Source of the DNA: an uncultured Eubacteriales bacterium
GTDB lineage: Bacteria > Bacillota > Clostridia > Oscillospirales > Acutalibacteraceae
Reading direction: 5' to 3'
DNA length: 64,000 nucleotides
Assembly (NCBI GenBank): GCA_934511365.1
Contig: CAKSWC010000004.1
Coordinates: forward strand, 1 to 64,000
Shown here: in pieces, positions 41,991 through 50,619 of the stretch
Layout: each line of letters begins with the position of its first letter
Numbering within the stretch: the stretch's first letter is position 1
Position numbers and translations under genes: made by a program
The notes under the pieces: model-generated
Told to the model about the DNA's origin: nothing
The model's input: the letters and a program-made list of their open reading frames with translations, nothing else
Databases searched by the model: none

Positions 41991-43999
41991 TACTTAATTA
42001 TACCTCTCGGATTCTTTTCAAAATCGGTCTGAATTTCATCAAGCCTTGCGTGCATCTTTTCTGCAACAAGCGGATAGACGCCGGAACGGTTATAATTTTC
42101 ACCGCTGTCATCTGTCAGGATATGCAGCCAGTTTTTGCGGAACTTATCAAAAAACGCAGAGTTATCGTTCTGAATGCGGTCAAAATATTTGAATGTTATT
42201 TGCTTGTTCTTGTTCAGCACGTCATAGTTGTAATCGGGGTAAAGTTTTTTAACCTCCGAAGTTTCAACCGTATACTGAATGGCCTTGATGTCCTTGCGTT
42301 TCATGTGGAGAATGGGCGTTTCTTCGGTGTGGATAACGCTGTCCTTTTCAATCAGCGGCAGCATTGAAACGCCGTCAATGACGCGGTCGGACGGAAGATA
42401 TCCGTCCTTTTTGTTTCCGGTTATCGAACAGAGGGAAAGCAAGGTCGGGAAAAGGTCAACAAGAGTTGCGCTCTGCTTTCTTGTTTCTCCGGCCTTGAAC
42501 AACCCATTGTTGTTATCCCACCGAAGCATGAACGGAACCTTCTGACCGCCCTCATATGCAAGATACTTTCCGCCGCGCAGTTCGTTGACCGAGCCTTCAA
42601 GCGCCGGGCCGTTGTCGCTTGTGAAAACAATTATCGTGTCCTCAAGAACACCAAGCTCCTCAAGCGTTGTGAACAGCTTTCCGAGTCCGGCGTCAAACTC
42701 ATTGATGCAGTCAACATATGTACCCATTCCCGTTGAGCCCTTGAACTCATCACCGACAAAAACGGGAGCATGCGGCCACGGAGAGGTATAAACGGCAAAG
42801 AAAGGTTCGTCCTTTTTTGTTACCGTTTCGGTTATCCAATCGGTAATTTCCTCATTTATCCAGCCGGTAGCCTTTGACTGGTCTTTAAGCTCGTCCGTTC
42901 CGTGAGCGATGGTGTATTCTCCGCCCTCCTCGCGGACATGATAGAACGGCGTCATGTCATTGACATGGTGGCTGCCGTAAAAATAATCAAAGCCCTGGTT
43001 TGTCGGAAGGTATTCACCGTAATCGCCAAGATGCCATTTTCCGAAAAGGCCGGTTGAGTATCCGGCGGCTTTGAAAACCTCGGCAACGGTAATTTCATCT
43101 CCGAGCATTCCGTCCGTGTTATTGCCCATTTCAATGCTGTTAAAAATCCGCGTCTGCGCAAAGGGAGAAACGGTTGAAATTGTCGGATAGACAACATTAT
43201 CCGCGTAACCTCTGTAAGGATAGCGGCCTGTCATTGCAGCAAAACGGGCGGGTGAACAGACCGAATAGCTTGAATAAAAGTTTTCAAAATTAAGTCCGTT
43301 TTCGCCTATCGAGTCGATGTTAGGCGTTTCATATATTGCGCCGTTGAGCGAAACATCGCCGTATCCGAGGTCATCCATAAGAACAAAAAGAACATTCGGG
43401 CTGTTTTTTTGCGCTTTGTCAACACCCTTGAGGTAGTCCTCCTCACCCTCCCAAAGCCGTTCGGTAACCGGCTTTGTTCTCATATTCATGAAAAGAACGC
43501 TCGCAACGGACGAGACAACAAGAAGCAGACTGAAAAGCGAGCAAACCGCCTTTTTAACGCCGCCTTTTTTAAAGCTCCTTTTTGCAAAAAGCAAAAGCAG
43601 AAAAAAGCTGATTATCACGGGAAGGGAAAGAATAAGATTTCCGCAAAGGCGAAGGAGAAAGCTTCCCTCGCCGGAAAGCAGCGGGTGAGCCGCGCTCGAC
43701 CAACCGGCAAGACCGCTTGAAAACGCGCCGAAGCCGGCGTCTGCACCGAAAACAATATGGAAAACGGTGAGGCCGCCAAAGGAAAAAGCATAGCCCAGAA
43801 GCATGAAAAGATAAACTTTCTTTTTGAATATCAGCGAAAGCAGCATAAGCGCCGAAACAATGCAGCAATAGCCCACACACAGAACGGAAACAAAATTGAG
43901 CCTTGAGATAAGCTGCGCCGCCGCAAGAGCGGCGCCGATTATTGCAATAATAACCGGAAAAACCTTTTTGCCTTTTTCAAATTCAACTGTTTTTTTCAT
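41990..43999 (-). CDS. Membrane-anchored type I sulfatase
   Basis: 669 residues. An N-terminal region of ~175 residues has about five hydrophobic helices (VFPVIIAIIGAALAAAQLI, ILSLPVIISFFLLLLF and others), then a complete sulfatase domain. Metal site VLMDDLGYGD, catalytic CSPAR (CxPxR, Cys to become formylglycine) in SVCSPARFAAMTGRYP, GKWHLGDYG, and TSDNGP. It would cleave sulfate esters outside the cell, for example of host or plant glycans. The Cys-type motif fits the adjacent anaerobic maturase. Own promoter; ATG after TGAGGA. Confidence 0.93.
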   Translation of the reverse strand: MKKTVEFEKGKKVFPVIIAIIGAALAAAQLISRLNFVSVLCVGYCCIVSALMLLSLIFKKKVYLFMLLGYAFSFGGLTVFHIVFGADAGFGAFSSGLAGWSSAAHPLLSGEGSFLLRLCGNLILSLPVIISFFLLLLFAKRSFKKGGVKKAVCSLFSLLLVVSSVASVLFMNMRTKPVTERLWEGEEDYLKGVDKAQKNSPNVLFVLMDDLGYGDVSLNGAIYETPNIDSIGENGLNFENFYSSYSVCSPARFAAMTGRYPYRGYADNVVYPTISTVSPFAQTRIFNSIEMGNNTDGMLGDEITVAEVFKAAGYSTGLFGKWHLGDYGEYLPTNQGFDYFYGSHHVNDMTPFYHVREEGGEYTIAHGTDELKDQSKATGWINEEITDWITETVTKKDEPFFAVYTSPWPHAPVFVGDEFKGSTGMGTYVDCINEFDAGLGKLFTTLEELGVLEDTIIVFTSDNGPALEGSVNELRGGKYLAYEGGQKVPFMLRWDNNNGLFKAGETRKQSATLVDLFPTLLSLCSITGNKKDGYLPSDRVIDGVSMLPLIEKDSVIHTEETPILHMKRKDIKAIQYTVETSEVKKLYPDYNYDVLNKNKQITFKYFDRIQNDNSAFFDKFRKNWLHILTDDSGENYNRSGVYPLVAEKMHARLDEIQTDFEKNPRGIIK

Positions 44000-44030
44000 T
44001 CCTCACACTCCAAAATTTTGATATGGTTTG

Positions 44031-44059
44031 ATTATAACCTATTTCCTCCGGATTTTCAA
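44031..44059 (-). promoter_or_regulatory. Promoter of sulfatase-maturase operon
   Basis: TTGAAA (44059-44054), 17-bp spacer, TATAAT (44036-44031) on the minus strand. Confidence 0.82.
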
Positions 44060-44183
44060 GTTCATTGAATTTATTAACAAAATATAAATTATCGCCGCGT
44101 TTCCTCTCTCGGCGGTCTGAGTTAAGCTATATTTAATGTTCGCCTGCATATACTTAATAAAAATTGAGAAAGGAGGAATGCGA

Positions 44184-44312
44184 ATGAAACGTCTGAGACG
44201 TGTTACGGCAATGCTTATTTCAATGCTTTTGTTTTTCGGTTCATCGTCCGCAGCCGTTCTTTCCCAAGAGGGTGCGCCGCTTGTAAGCGCATTTATTGAA
44301 TCGGTTAAGTAA
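44184..44312 (+). CDS. Small secreted or membrane peptide (42 aa)
   Basis: 42 codons, with AAAGGAGG seven bases before the ATG and a perfect terminator 35 bp after the stop. The N-terminus (MKRLRRVTAMLISMLLFFGS) is a typical positively charged plus hydrophobic signal, followed by SSAAVLS, a possible cleavage region. The mature part would be only ~17 residues (QEGAPLVSAFIESVK). It could be a secreted peptide pheromone precursor or a membrane peptide. No family recognised. An in-frame ATG at 44178 would lie too near the ribosome site. Confidence 0.7.
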   Translation: MKRLRRVTAMLISMLLFFGSSSAAVLSQEGAPLVSAFIESVK

Positions 44313-44347
44313 TTTGCAGATATTTAAACTTCCATTATATAAAATCA

Positions 44348-44378
44348 GGAGCTGTTGCAGCCGCAACAGCTCCTTTTT
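44348..44378 (+). terminator. Terminator of 42-aa peptide gene
   Basis: Perfect 11-bp stem GGAGCTGTTGC / GCAACAGCTCC with an AGCC loop, then five Ts. It stands between convergent genes. Confidence 0.92.
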
Positions 44379-44391
44379 GCAATCTGAATCT

Positions 44392-46170
44392 TTACCCGAG
44401 TTCGGCAGCAATGACGCTTCCGCTTTCGCCTTTCTGATAGGTGAGCGAAACACTGTCTCCCGTGTTGAGAATGACCACGGCCTCATTTTCCGAGGCGGAA
44501 ACCTTGTAATAAGTCCTGCCCTTTTCAAGTCTTATGAAATAATAGCTTTCTCCGCCCATGACAGCCGTTCTGATGTCTGAAACGGTACCCTTAACGGTAA
44601 CCGTTGTTTTTTCCGCAGGCTTATCAGTACTCGGTTCGTTCTTGTCAGTATCGTCCTTGATTTTGTCAATATCGACCTTGATGTTGATGTTGCTCTGCGC
44701 AAGGAGATTTACATAGTTCTCCGTGCATTCGGCAATAGTCTTTCCCGTTGCAACAACCTGATAGTTCTGAACATTTACCATTGCGTAATGCTTAACAAGA
44801 CTTGCATCGTCCTTGAGAGACATGAAATAAGTCGGCTGACCGCTGATGTTGAGAAGAATCGGGAATGTTGCCGTCCATTTATAGTTTTGAACCTGACCTT
44901 CAGCGGAACTCATTGCGGAATACTCCTTTGCGCCGGAGATTTCATAGAAATTCGCTTCCTTTGTTCTCATATTGACAAGAACAAAGCCAATGATTGCCTG
45001 GTCGTTGCTAACTGAGGTTACACCGGTATACATATAGACGTCATCATTGAGGGCAAGGAAGTTTGAGCCTTCGGTTGCAACGCGGACACCCTCCTGGCCG
45101 ATAATTGAGTTGATAAAGCCGCCGGTATATTTTCCGTAATAGTTATACTGCTCAACAAGCAGGTCATTTGAATAGATTCCGTCAATCCATTGGAAGGACT
45201 TATCGTTTTTGATTGTTTCAAGCGAATACTCATTGCATTCACCTGTGATTGCGTCAACAATAACAACGCCCTTAACATCGGTTCCGCCAAAGAGGCCTAT
45301 TGTCTTGTCAAGTACCGGACAAAGCCAGAACGGCCTGCCCTGCTCATCAATTTCAAAGTGCGGCTCATCAAAAATATAGGTCGGATAAGCAAAGCGGACG
45401 TGTCTCATGAGATACTTTGAAAAATGCTCCTCGGTGGAGTAGCGGATATAGCTGCCCTCTTTGAGCATTACAAACTCTGTTTTTTGGGTAACCATGTCAA
45501 CAATGATATAGCCGGGCATACCCTCTTTTGTGTTTTTGAACCATTTGAAGATATCGCCGTATGCAAGTGTTCCGACGCGGACGGGAGAATTCTTATAGTT
45601 AATCTGGGTGAACTGCTGCGCAACCTCAAACTGCGATTCCTTATTGATTGAAGCAAGGTCGCCGAGGGTACGGGTTGCAAGCGCGGCGGAGGCAGCGGTG
45701 TCAAGAACGGGAACAGACTTGAAGTCCGCCTGTTTGATATCGCTCGAAAAAGTCTTGTCCTCGGAAACGGAGATAATCTTGCTATATGACGAGGCGCGGA
45801 AAACAACCGAAGAAAACAGCATTCCAACGCCGACAACAACGGCGAGCGCGCCGATGATTATTCCGGGAACAATAGCCTGCTTTTTAACATACTTTGTGTA
45901 CTCCGGTTTCATAATTACGCCGGAGAGAACAACCTGAAAAGCAAGATAAATTACCGCAACAATGCCGAGGAAAAAGTAAAGCTCCGTGCTTTTGAAATTG
46001 AGCGGCGGAAGCATAAAGTAATACGCAACAACGGCTCCGATAACGGTTCCGATGACGGAAATGACGGTTTTGAGTCCGGCCTTTGAGGGGGAGAGATAGG
46101 CGTCCTTGCCGCTGCCCTTTCCTTTTCCGGCTCCGTTTCCGCCGGTAAAATCAACCTTGATAGGTTCCAT
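44392..46170 (-). CDS. Membrane protein with large extracytoplasmic domain, unknown function
   Basis: 592 residues. A Gly/Lys-rich cytoplasmic N-terminus (GGNGAGKGKGSGKDAY) is followed by three hydrophobic helices within residues ~30-130. The remaining ~450 residues are soluble and outside. They are rich in aromatic and beta-prone sequence with repeated shapes (GYIIVDMVTQKTEFV, GVVIVDAITGECNEY, VLVNMRTKEANFYEI), suggesting tandem PepSY-like or propeller-like units. The end has an OB-like tail (TVTVKGTVSDIRTAV...). I do not recognise the family. Own strong promoter; ATG after AAGGAG. Confidence 0.8.
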   Translation of the reverse strand: MEPIKVDFTGGNGAGKGKGSGKDAYLSPSKAGLKTVISVIGTVIGAVVAYYFMLPPLNFKSTELYFFLGIVAVIYLAFQVVLSGVIMKPEYTKYVKKQAIVPGIIIGALAVVVGVGMLFSSVVFRASSYSKIISVSEDKTFSSDIKQADFKSVPVLDTAASAALATRTLGDLASINKESQFEVAQQFTQINYKNSPVRVGTLAYGDIFKWFKNTKEGMPGYIIVDMVTQKTEFVMLKEGSYIRYSTEEHFSKYLMRHVRFAYPTYIFDEPHFEIDEQGRPFWLCPVLDKTIGLFGGTDVKGVVIVDAITGECNEYSLETIKNDKSFQWIDGIYSNDLLVEQYNYYGKYTGGFINSIIGQEGVRVATEGSNFLALNDDVYMYTGVTSVSNDQAIIGFVLVNMRTKEANFYEISGAKEYSAMSSAEGQVQNYKWTATFPILLNISGQPTYFMSLKDDASLVKHYAMVNVQNYQVVATGKTIAECTENYVNLLAQSNINIKVDIDKIKDDTDKNEPSTDKPAEKTTVTVKGTVSDIRTAVMGGESYYFIRLEKGRTYYKVSASENEAVVILNTGDSVSLTYQKGESGSVIAAELG

Positions 46171-46229
46171 TTCTACAACTCCTTAATATTGCAAAAAAAC
46201 TTCCGGATTTTTGCAAAGATAATATCTCC

Positions 46230-46258
46230 ATTATACAGGCGCGTACTGAAAAAAGCAA
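46230..46258 (-). promoter_or_regulatory. Promoter of 592-aa membrane protein gene
   Basis: TTGCTT (46258-46253), 17-bp spacer, TATAAT (46235-46230) on the minus strand. An AATTAATT inverted repeat just upstream may end yfbR. Confidence 0.85.
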
Positions 46259-46277
46259 TTAATTTTTTCTGAATTAA

Positions 46278-46889
46278 TTATTTTGAACTTTCTTCGGTTG
46301 GAGCAACGCAGATACTCTGTTCATCAAGATTGAGGCTGTATGCCCCGAGGAATTCTTCAAGAAAAGCGTCCGCCTCCGGAAGATTCATTTTTTCAATCGC
46401 CTTTTTTGTTGAAGAAAGCGCACTTGAAAACTCATGATTTCCGCTTTTTTCCTCCTCAATGCACTTGATGAGCGCAGAAATTTTGTCCGCCGCCTTAACA
46501 ATTTTCCAAAGGTACTCATCCTCTTCTTTTTTGAAAAAGTACGGCCGGAAGCTTTCTTTCATATCACCAGGCAGCATTGAAAGAAGGTGTGAACAAGCCT
46601 CGGTTTCAACCTCATTGAAAGCCTTGCGCAGCGTTTTGCTGTGATATTTTACCGGGGTCGGCATATCGCCGGTTATAATTTCCGGCATATCGTGATAAAG
46701 ACCGAGAACGGCGGCGCGCTCGGCATTCAGACTGCCGCCGAAACGCAGATTTTTCATCAGGGCAATCGCATGGGCTATTGCGGCAACATCAAGACTGTGC
46801 TCGCTCAGGTTCTCGCTGCGTGTGTTTTTCATCAGCGCCCAGCGGTTGATATACTTCATTCTTGAAAACATTGCAAAAAACTGTTTCAT
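46278..46889 (-). CDS. yfbR: HD-domain 5'-deoxynucleotidase, YfbR type
   Basis: 203 residues, the size of YfbR. HD metal ligands: His in SEHSLDVAAIAHA, HD in LYHDMPEIITGDMP, and Asp in KIVKAADKISALIKC. YfbR removes phosphate from deoxynucleoside 5'-monophosphates in the cytoplasm. The start MKQFFAMFSRMKYINRW matches the family. It is transcribed away from the hairpin repeat upstream. Confidence 0.92.
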   Translation of the reverse strand: MKQFFAMFSRMKYINRWALMKNTRSENLSEHSLDVAAIAHAIALMKNLRFGGSLNAERAAVLGLYHDMPEIITGDMPTPVKYHSKTLRKAFNEVETEACSHLLSMLPGDMKESFRPYFFKKEEDEYLWKIVKAADKISALIKCIEEEKSGNHEFSSALSSTKKAIEKMNLPEADAFLEEFLGAYSLNLDEQSICVAPTEESSK

Positions 46890-46992
46890 TTTTTCTCCTC
46901 ACAGTTCAAAAAGGGGCTGTGCATTTAGATTCAGAAAGCGTTTTCTTTGTTCCGGAGCCGTACACAGGTACTGCGAACGGAAAAAACACTTA

Positions 46993-47105
46993 AAAGAGCA
47001 AAATGTTTTTTGATAATCGAAAAAATCAAAGACTATACCTCACAGAACATTAGACTTTTTTGCAAAATGTGAGATATAGTCTTTTGTGTTTTTGTTTTGC
47101 TCTTT
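46993..47105 (-). repeat. Palindromic hairpin repeat, copy 2, with outer arms
   Basis: The core at 47028-47084 is 57 nt. Read on the minus strand it matches copy 1 (9168-9226) in nearly every position, with a 2-nt gap, and ends in a 17-bp stem followed by GATTTTTTCG. This copy also has an outer inverted repeat, AAAGAGCAAAA (46993-47003) with TTTTGCTCTTT (47095-47105). It lies 3' of the gene ending at 47154, as copy 1 lies 3' of hndD. Confidence 0.8.
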
Positions 47106-47153
47106 GGTCTGCGCTAAACGCGGCAGTCCACCGATAATTTAAAATTCCCGTTG

Positions 47154-47597
47154 TTACGGACGCTTGAAATCAAAATCAAAGAGCTTGTCGAAATATTCAA
47201 AAATCTTGTTGATTCTTGCAAAGATTGAAGCAATAAGCTGGAAGAGGGTGAGGTTATCGCCCCTCTTGTTTTCGGCATAAACCGCGGTATAGGTCACATC
47301 AGCCGTTGCAACGGGAAGAGTGTTTGCGGAATATGTTGTTGCGCCGCCGTCACTGGACCAGCCTTTGAAGATGTATTCAATTTTGTTTTCCTTATCCTCG
47401 GCTCTCGCAGGATTTTCCGGAGCGGAGATAATTTCGCCGTGGGGAACCTGTCTTGAACCGAGCGGCGTTCCGTCATAGTCGACAAATGTGATTGTGTAAA
47501 CCGGCTTTTCTTCGGCTTCACCATCGGCAAAGGAAACAACGCTCAGCGCAGAGAAAAGAACCAGAACCGAAAGTAAAACTGCAATAATTTTCTTCAT
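47154..47597 (-). CDS. Small secreted protein with one InlB/Flg_new-type repeat
   Basis: 147 residues. Signal peptide (IIAVLLSVLVLFSALSVVSF, cleavage near FADG), then a single Listeria-Bacteroides repeat: YTITFVDYDGTPLGS, then FKGWSSDG and TYTAVYAE. The last ~35 residues are an aromatic amphipathic helix (LFQLIASIFARINKIFEYF) ending DFKRP. Full-length relatives carry many such repeats; a single repeat plus tail is a minimal form. It is probably a surface or secreted protein of unknown role. Own consensus promoter with a palindrome at the start of the transcript. Confidence 0.85.
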   Translation of the reverse strand: MKKIIAVLLSVLVLFSALSVVSFADGEAEEKPVYTITFVDYDGTPLGSRQVPHGEIISAPENPARAEDKENKIEYIFKGWSSDGGATTYSANTLPVATADVTYTAVYAENKRGDNLTLFQLIASIFARINKIFEYFDKLFDFDFKRP

Positions 47598-47628
47598 ATG
47601 GGTATCCTCCGTTTCGATTATAATACAT

Positions 47629-47647
47629 CGGGTGAAACTTTCACCCG
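47629..47647. promoter_or_regulatory. Palindrome at the start of the InlB-repeat transcript
   Basis: CGGGTGAAA-C-TTTCACCCG, perfect 9-bp arms, placed 10-28 bases after the -10. It may be an operator, or an RNA hairpin at the 5' end of the message. Confidence 0.6.
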
Positions 47648-47656
47648 TATAATTGA

Positions 47657-47685
47657 ATTATAATGTATCTGTGAATGTTTGTCAA
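47657..47685 (-). promoter_or_regulatory. Promoter of InlB-repeat gene
   Basis: TTGACA (47685-47680), 17-bp spacer, TATAAT (47662-47657) on the minus strand: both boxes are perfect. Confidence 0.92.
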
Positions 47686-47721
47686 CGGAAATGTGTAAAA
47701 AATATTACGCATTATTTACAG

Positions 47722-47762
47722 AAAAAGGCCGTCCGCACCAAAAAAGATGCGGACAGCCTTTA
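47722..47762 (-). terminator. Terminator of opp operon
   Basis: AAGGC-GTCCGCA / TGCGGAC-GCCTT hairpin followed by Ts on the minus strand, just after oppA. Confidence 0.85.
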
Positions 47763-47794
47763 TTTTTGCTTTAGCTTTGAAGTTAAAATATTAC

Positions 47795-49528
47795 TTAACC
47801 CTCAATGTAAGCATACTGGAGGTACCAATAACCATAGGGGCTGTGCCATGAACCCTTGAGAGACGGGCTCTGGAGCCAGAAGTCATTGTAATAAGCAACG
47901 GGAATGCATCCGTAATCTTCCATCATAACCTTTTCGGCCTCATGGAGAGCCGCAAAGTGTGCTTTCTTGTCTGCAACCTTGGAAGCGTCGAATGCCTTGT
48001 CAAACTTCTCGCTACTATACTTTCCATCGTTGTTGCCGTTGGTTGAATAGAACAGCTCAATGATGTTTGAAGCGTCGTTATAGTCCATTACCCAGCCGTT
48101 ACGGGCCATTTCGTAATTGCCTGCGCGGCGCTGCGGGGTGAATGATGACCAGTCAACCTTGTCAATATTCATGGTGATGCCGAGCTTCTTATATGCCTGC
48201 TGGAGGTATTCGGCAAGAGCAACATGGTAGCCTGAATCGTTGGTTGCGTAATTGATGGTCGGGAAGCCCTTTCCATCGGGATAGCCTGCCTCGGCAAGAG
48301 CTTTCTTGGCTTCCTCAAGGTTAGCCTCAAAGTCCTTGCTGATATAGGTCTTTCCGCCGTTTTTCTTCACTGAAACGTCATAGAACATGCTACCGTCCTC
48401 AGCATCAATGATGCCCGGACCAACAAAGTTGTATGCCGGAGTGTAGGTGCCCTGCATGATGGTGTTTGCAATGTACTCACGGTCGATTGCAAGGTTGAGA
48501 GCCTTGCGGACGTTGATATTGTCAAACGGAGCCTTTTTGATGTTCATGTTGAGGTAATATGTTCCAAGGTTTGCGTCAATGTAGAAATCGCCGCCGTCCT
48601 CAGCCTTCTTCAGGCTCGGAATTTCCTCGGTCGGAACGTCCTTAATAAGCTGAGCTTCGCCGCCGGTATAAGCGGTGTAAGAAGCGCTTGAATCTTCAAG
48701 AAGAAGGAAGTTGAGGGTCTTGGTAACGATCTTTGAAGAATCCCAGCCGCCCTTATAGTTATCGTTCTTCTTGCAGACGATGCGTTCACTCGGAGTCCAC
48801 TTTTCAATCATGTAAGGACCGTTGCAGACATAGGTCTCAGGCTTTGTTGCCCAAGCGTCGCCGTTCTTTTCAACGGTAGCCTTCTGAACGGGGCTGAGAG
48901 TTGCAAAAGCAACAAGCTTGTCAAAGTATGAGCACGGATAAGCAAGCTTAACGGTGAGAGTCTTGCCGTCCTCGCTGGCCTTAACATTGAGCTTGTCGGG
49001 GTCGGGAGTGGTTGTGGTCTTGCCTTTCTTGTTCGGGTTTCCGATGGCGTCCTTATAGCCTTCAACCATACCGATAACGGTTTCGGCATACGGAGCGGCA
49101 AGCTTGATGTCCGTCAAACGCTTAAAGGAATATTCAAAGTCCTTTGCGTTGAGTTCGGTGCCGTCTGACCACTTAAGACCGTCACGCATTGTGAAAGTCC
49201 AGGTGAGGCCGTCCTTGCTGACTTCATACTTTTCAGCCTGACCGGGCTGAACCTTATTATCCTGGTCGATAATAAGCAGGGGCTCAAACAGCGTGATGAG
49301 CATATTGCCGCCGTCAACAGCACTGTTGAGAGCCGGGTCAAGAGTTTCCGGGTTCGGTCCAATCTGAACCGTAACCGGCTTTGATTCATCGGGCTTTGCC
49401 GCGTCGGTCTTGTCACCGGAAGCGGTTGTTGAGTCGTTTCCGCCCTTGTTGCAGCCGGAAAGGCAGGCAAGAGCCGAGAAAGCAAGCACGATGGCCAGAA
49501 CGATTGAAATAATTCTTCTGGTTTTCAT
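47795..49528 (-). CDS. oppA: Oligopeptide ABC transporter substrate-binding lipoprotein
   Basis: 577 residues. Lipoprotein signal with lipobox LSGC (Cys ~27), then a Ser/Thr/Lys linker and the family 5 solute-binding fold: ETLDPALNSAVDGG, the signature WTFTMRDGLKWSDGTELNAKDF, and the C-terminal half with NGWVMDYNDASN. It captures peptides outside the membrane for OppBCDF. Last gene of the operon; a hairpin lies between it and oppF. ATG after AAAGGAGATG. Confidence 0.96.
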   Translation of the reverse strand: MKTRRIISIVLAIVLAFSALACLSGCNKGGNDSTTASGDKTDAAKPDESKPVTVQIGPNPETLDPALNSAVDGGNMLITLFEPLLIIDQDNKVQPGQAEKYEVSKDGLTWTFTMRDGLKWSDGTELNAKDFEYSFKRLTDIKLAAPYAETVIGMVEGYKDAIGNPNKKGKTTTTPDPDKLNVKASEDGKTLTVKLAYPCSYFDKLVAFATLSPVQKATVEKNGDAWATKPETYVCNGPYMIEKWTPSERIVCKKNDNYKGGWDSSKIVTKTLNFLLLEDSSASYTAYTGGEAQLIKDVPTEEIPSLKKAEDGGDFYIDANLGTYYLNMNIKKAPFDNINVRKALNLAIDREYIANTIMQGTYTPAYNFVGPGIIDAEDGSMFYDVSVKKNGGKTYISKDFEANLEEAKKALAEAGYPDGKGFPTINYATNDSGYHVALAEYLQQAYKKLGITMNIDKVDWSSFTPQRRAGNYEMARNGWVMDYNDASNIIELFYSTNGNNDGKYSSEKFDKAFDASKVADKKAHFAALHEAEKVMMEDYGCIPVAYYNDFWLQSPSLKGSWHSPYGYWYLQYAYIEG

Positions 49529-49577
49529 AGGTGCATCTCCTTTTAGATTTTTTGGCTTTAGCCAGAATTTATACCCA

Positions 49578-49604
49578 TTGCGCAGTAAGAAGCAAAATGC
49601 GCAA
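49578..49604 (-). other. Intercistronic hairpin oppF-oppA
   Basis: TTGCGCA / TGCGCAA, 7-bp arms with a 13-nt loop, in the 93-bp gap before oppA. There is no U-tract. Such structures can shield the binding-protein message from decay; that role is inference. Confidence 0.45.
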
Positions 49605-49621
49605 CAAATACCGAAAGAAAA

Positions 49622-50617
49622 TCATTTCACCTTATCAAGGTGATGGCACGCCGCAAAGTGGCCGGGGCTCACTTCCTTAAACGCCGGGCATTCCTTTGCG
49701 CAAAGCTCGTCCGCATAAGGACAGCGGGTTCTGAAGCGGCAGCCGCTGGGCGGATTGAGCGGACTTGGAACGTCTCCCTGGAGAGGAATGCGCTTTGAAG
49801 CGCGCGCCGTTTCGGGATCAGCCTCCGGAATTGCGGAAATGAGGCTTCTTGTGTAAGGGTGAACGCTGTGAGCAATAAGCTCAAAGCTGTCCGCAAGCTC
49901 CACAAGCTTTCCAAGATACATAACGCCGATTCTGTTTGAGATATGGCGAACAACGCTCAGGTCGTGAGCGATGAAGAGATAGGTCAGACCCAGCTCTTTC
50001 TGCAAATCTTCAAACATATTGACAACCTGTGCCTGAATTGAAACGTCCAGAGCGGAAACAGGTTCGTCGCAAACAATAAATTCCGGATTGACGGCGAGCG
50101 CTCTTGCAATGCCGACGCGCTGACGCTGACCGCCGGAAAATTCGTGCGGATAGCGGTTAGCGTGTTCACTGTTGAGGCCGACCGTTTCAAGCAGGGAGAT
50201 AATTCTGTCCCTGCGCTCCTTTTTGTTCGCGGCAAGTTTATGGATATCAATCGCCTCGCCAACAATATCGCCTATCGTCATGCGCGGGTCAAGGCTCGCA
50301 TACGGGTCCTGAAACACCATCTGCATTTTTCTGCGATATGGAAGCATATTGACGGCAATTTTCTTTTCCTTGTCAAAAATGACGTTACCGTCATAGACAA
50401 TCTTTCCGCCGGTCGGCTCATAAAGACGCAGGAGAGTGCGACCAACGGTTGTTTTTCCGCAGCCGGATTCGCCAACAAGACCGAGGGTTTCACCCTTATT
50501 GATGAAGAAAGAAACATCATCAACGGCCTGAACAAATTTTTTGTTTTTTCCTCTTCCGCCGGCGGGGAAGTACTGCTGGAGATGTTCAATCTGAACAAGC
50601 TTTTCGTTGTTACTCAA
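49622..50617 (-). CDS. oppF: Oligopeptide ABC transporter ATPase OppF
   Basis: 331 residues. Walker [10 protein letters not shown], signature [15 protein letters not shown], Walker [14 protein letters not shown]-loop IAHDLSVV. The C-terminal oligopeptide/dipeptide domain has the Cys-rich [18 protein letters not shown], as in members that carry a [4Fe-4S] cluster or zinc. It powers peptide import with OppD. It starts two bases after oppD. Confidence 0.96.
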   Translation of the reverse strand: MSNNEKLVQIEHLQQYFPAGGRGKNKKFVQAVDDVSFFINKGETLGLVGESGCGKTTVGRTLLRLYEPTGGKIVYDGNVIFDKEKKIAVNMLPYRRKMQMVFQDPYASLDPRMTIGDIVGEAIDIHKLAANKKERRDRIISLLETVGLNSEHANRYPHEFSGGQRQRVGIARALAVNPEFIVCDEPVSALDVSIQAQVVNMFEDLQKELGLTYLFIAHDLSVVRHISNRIGVMYLGKLVELADSFELIAHSVHPYTRSLISAIPEADPETARASKRIPLQGDVPSPLNPPSGCRFRTRCPYADELCAKECPAFKEVSPGHFAACHHLDKVK

Positions 50618-50619
50618 AC

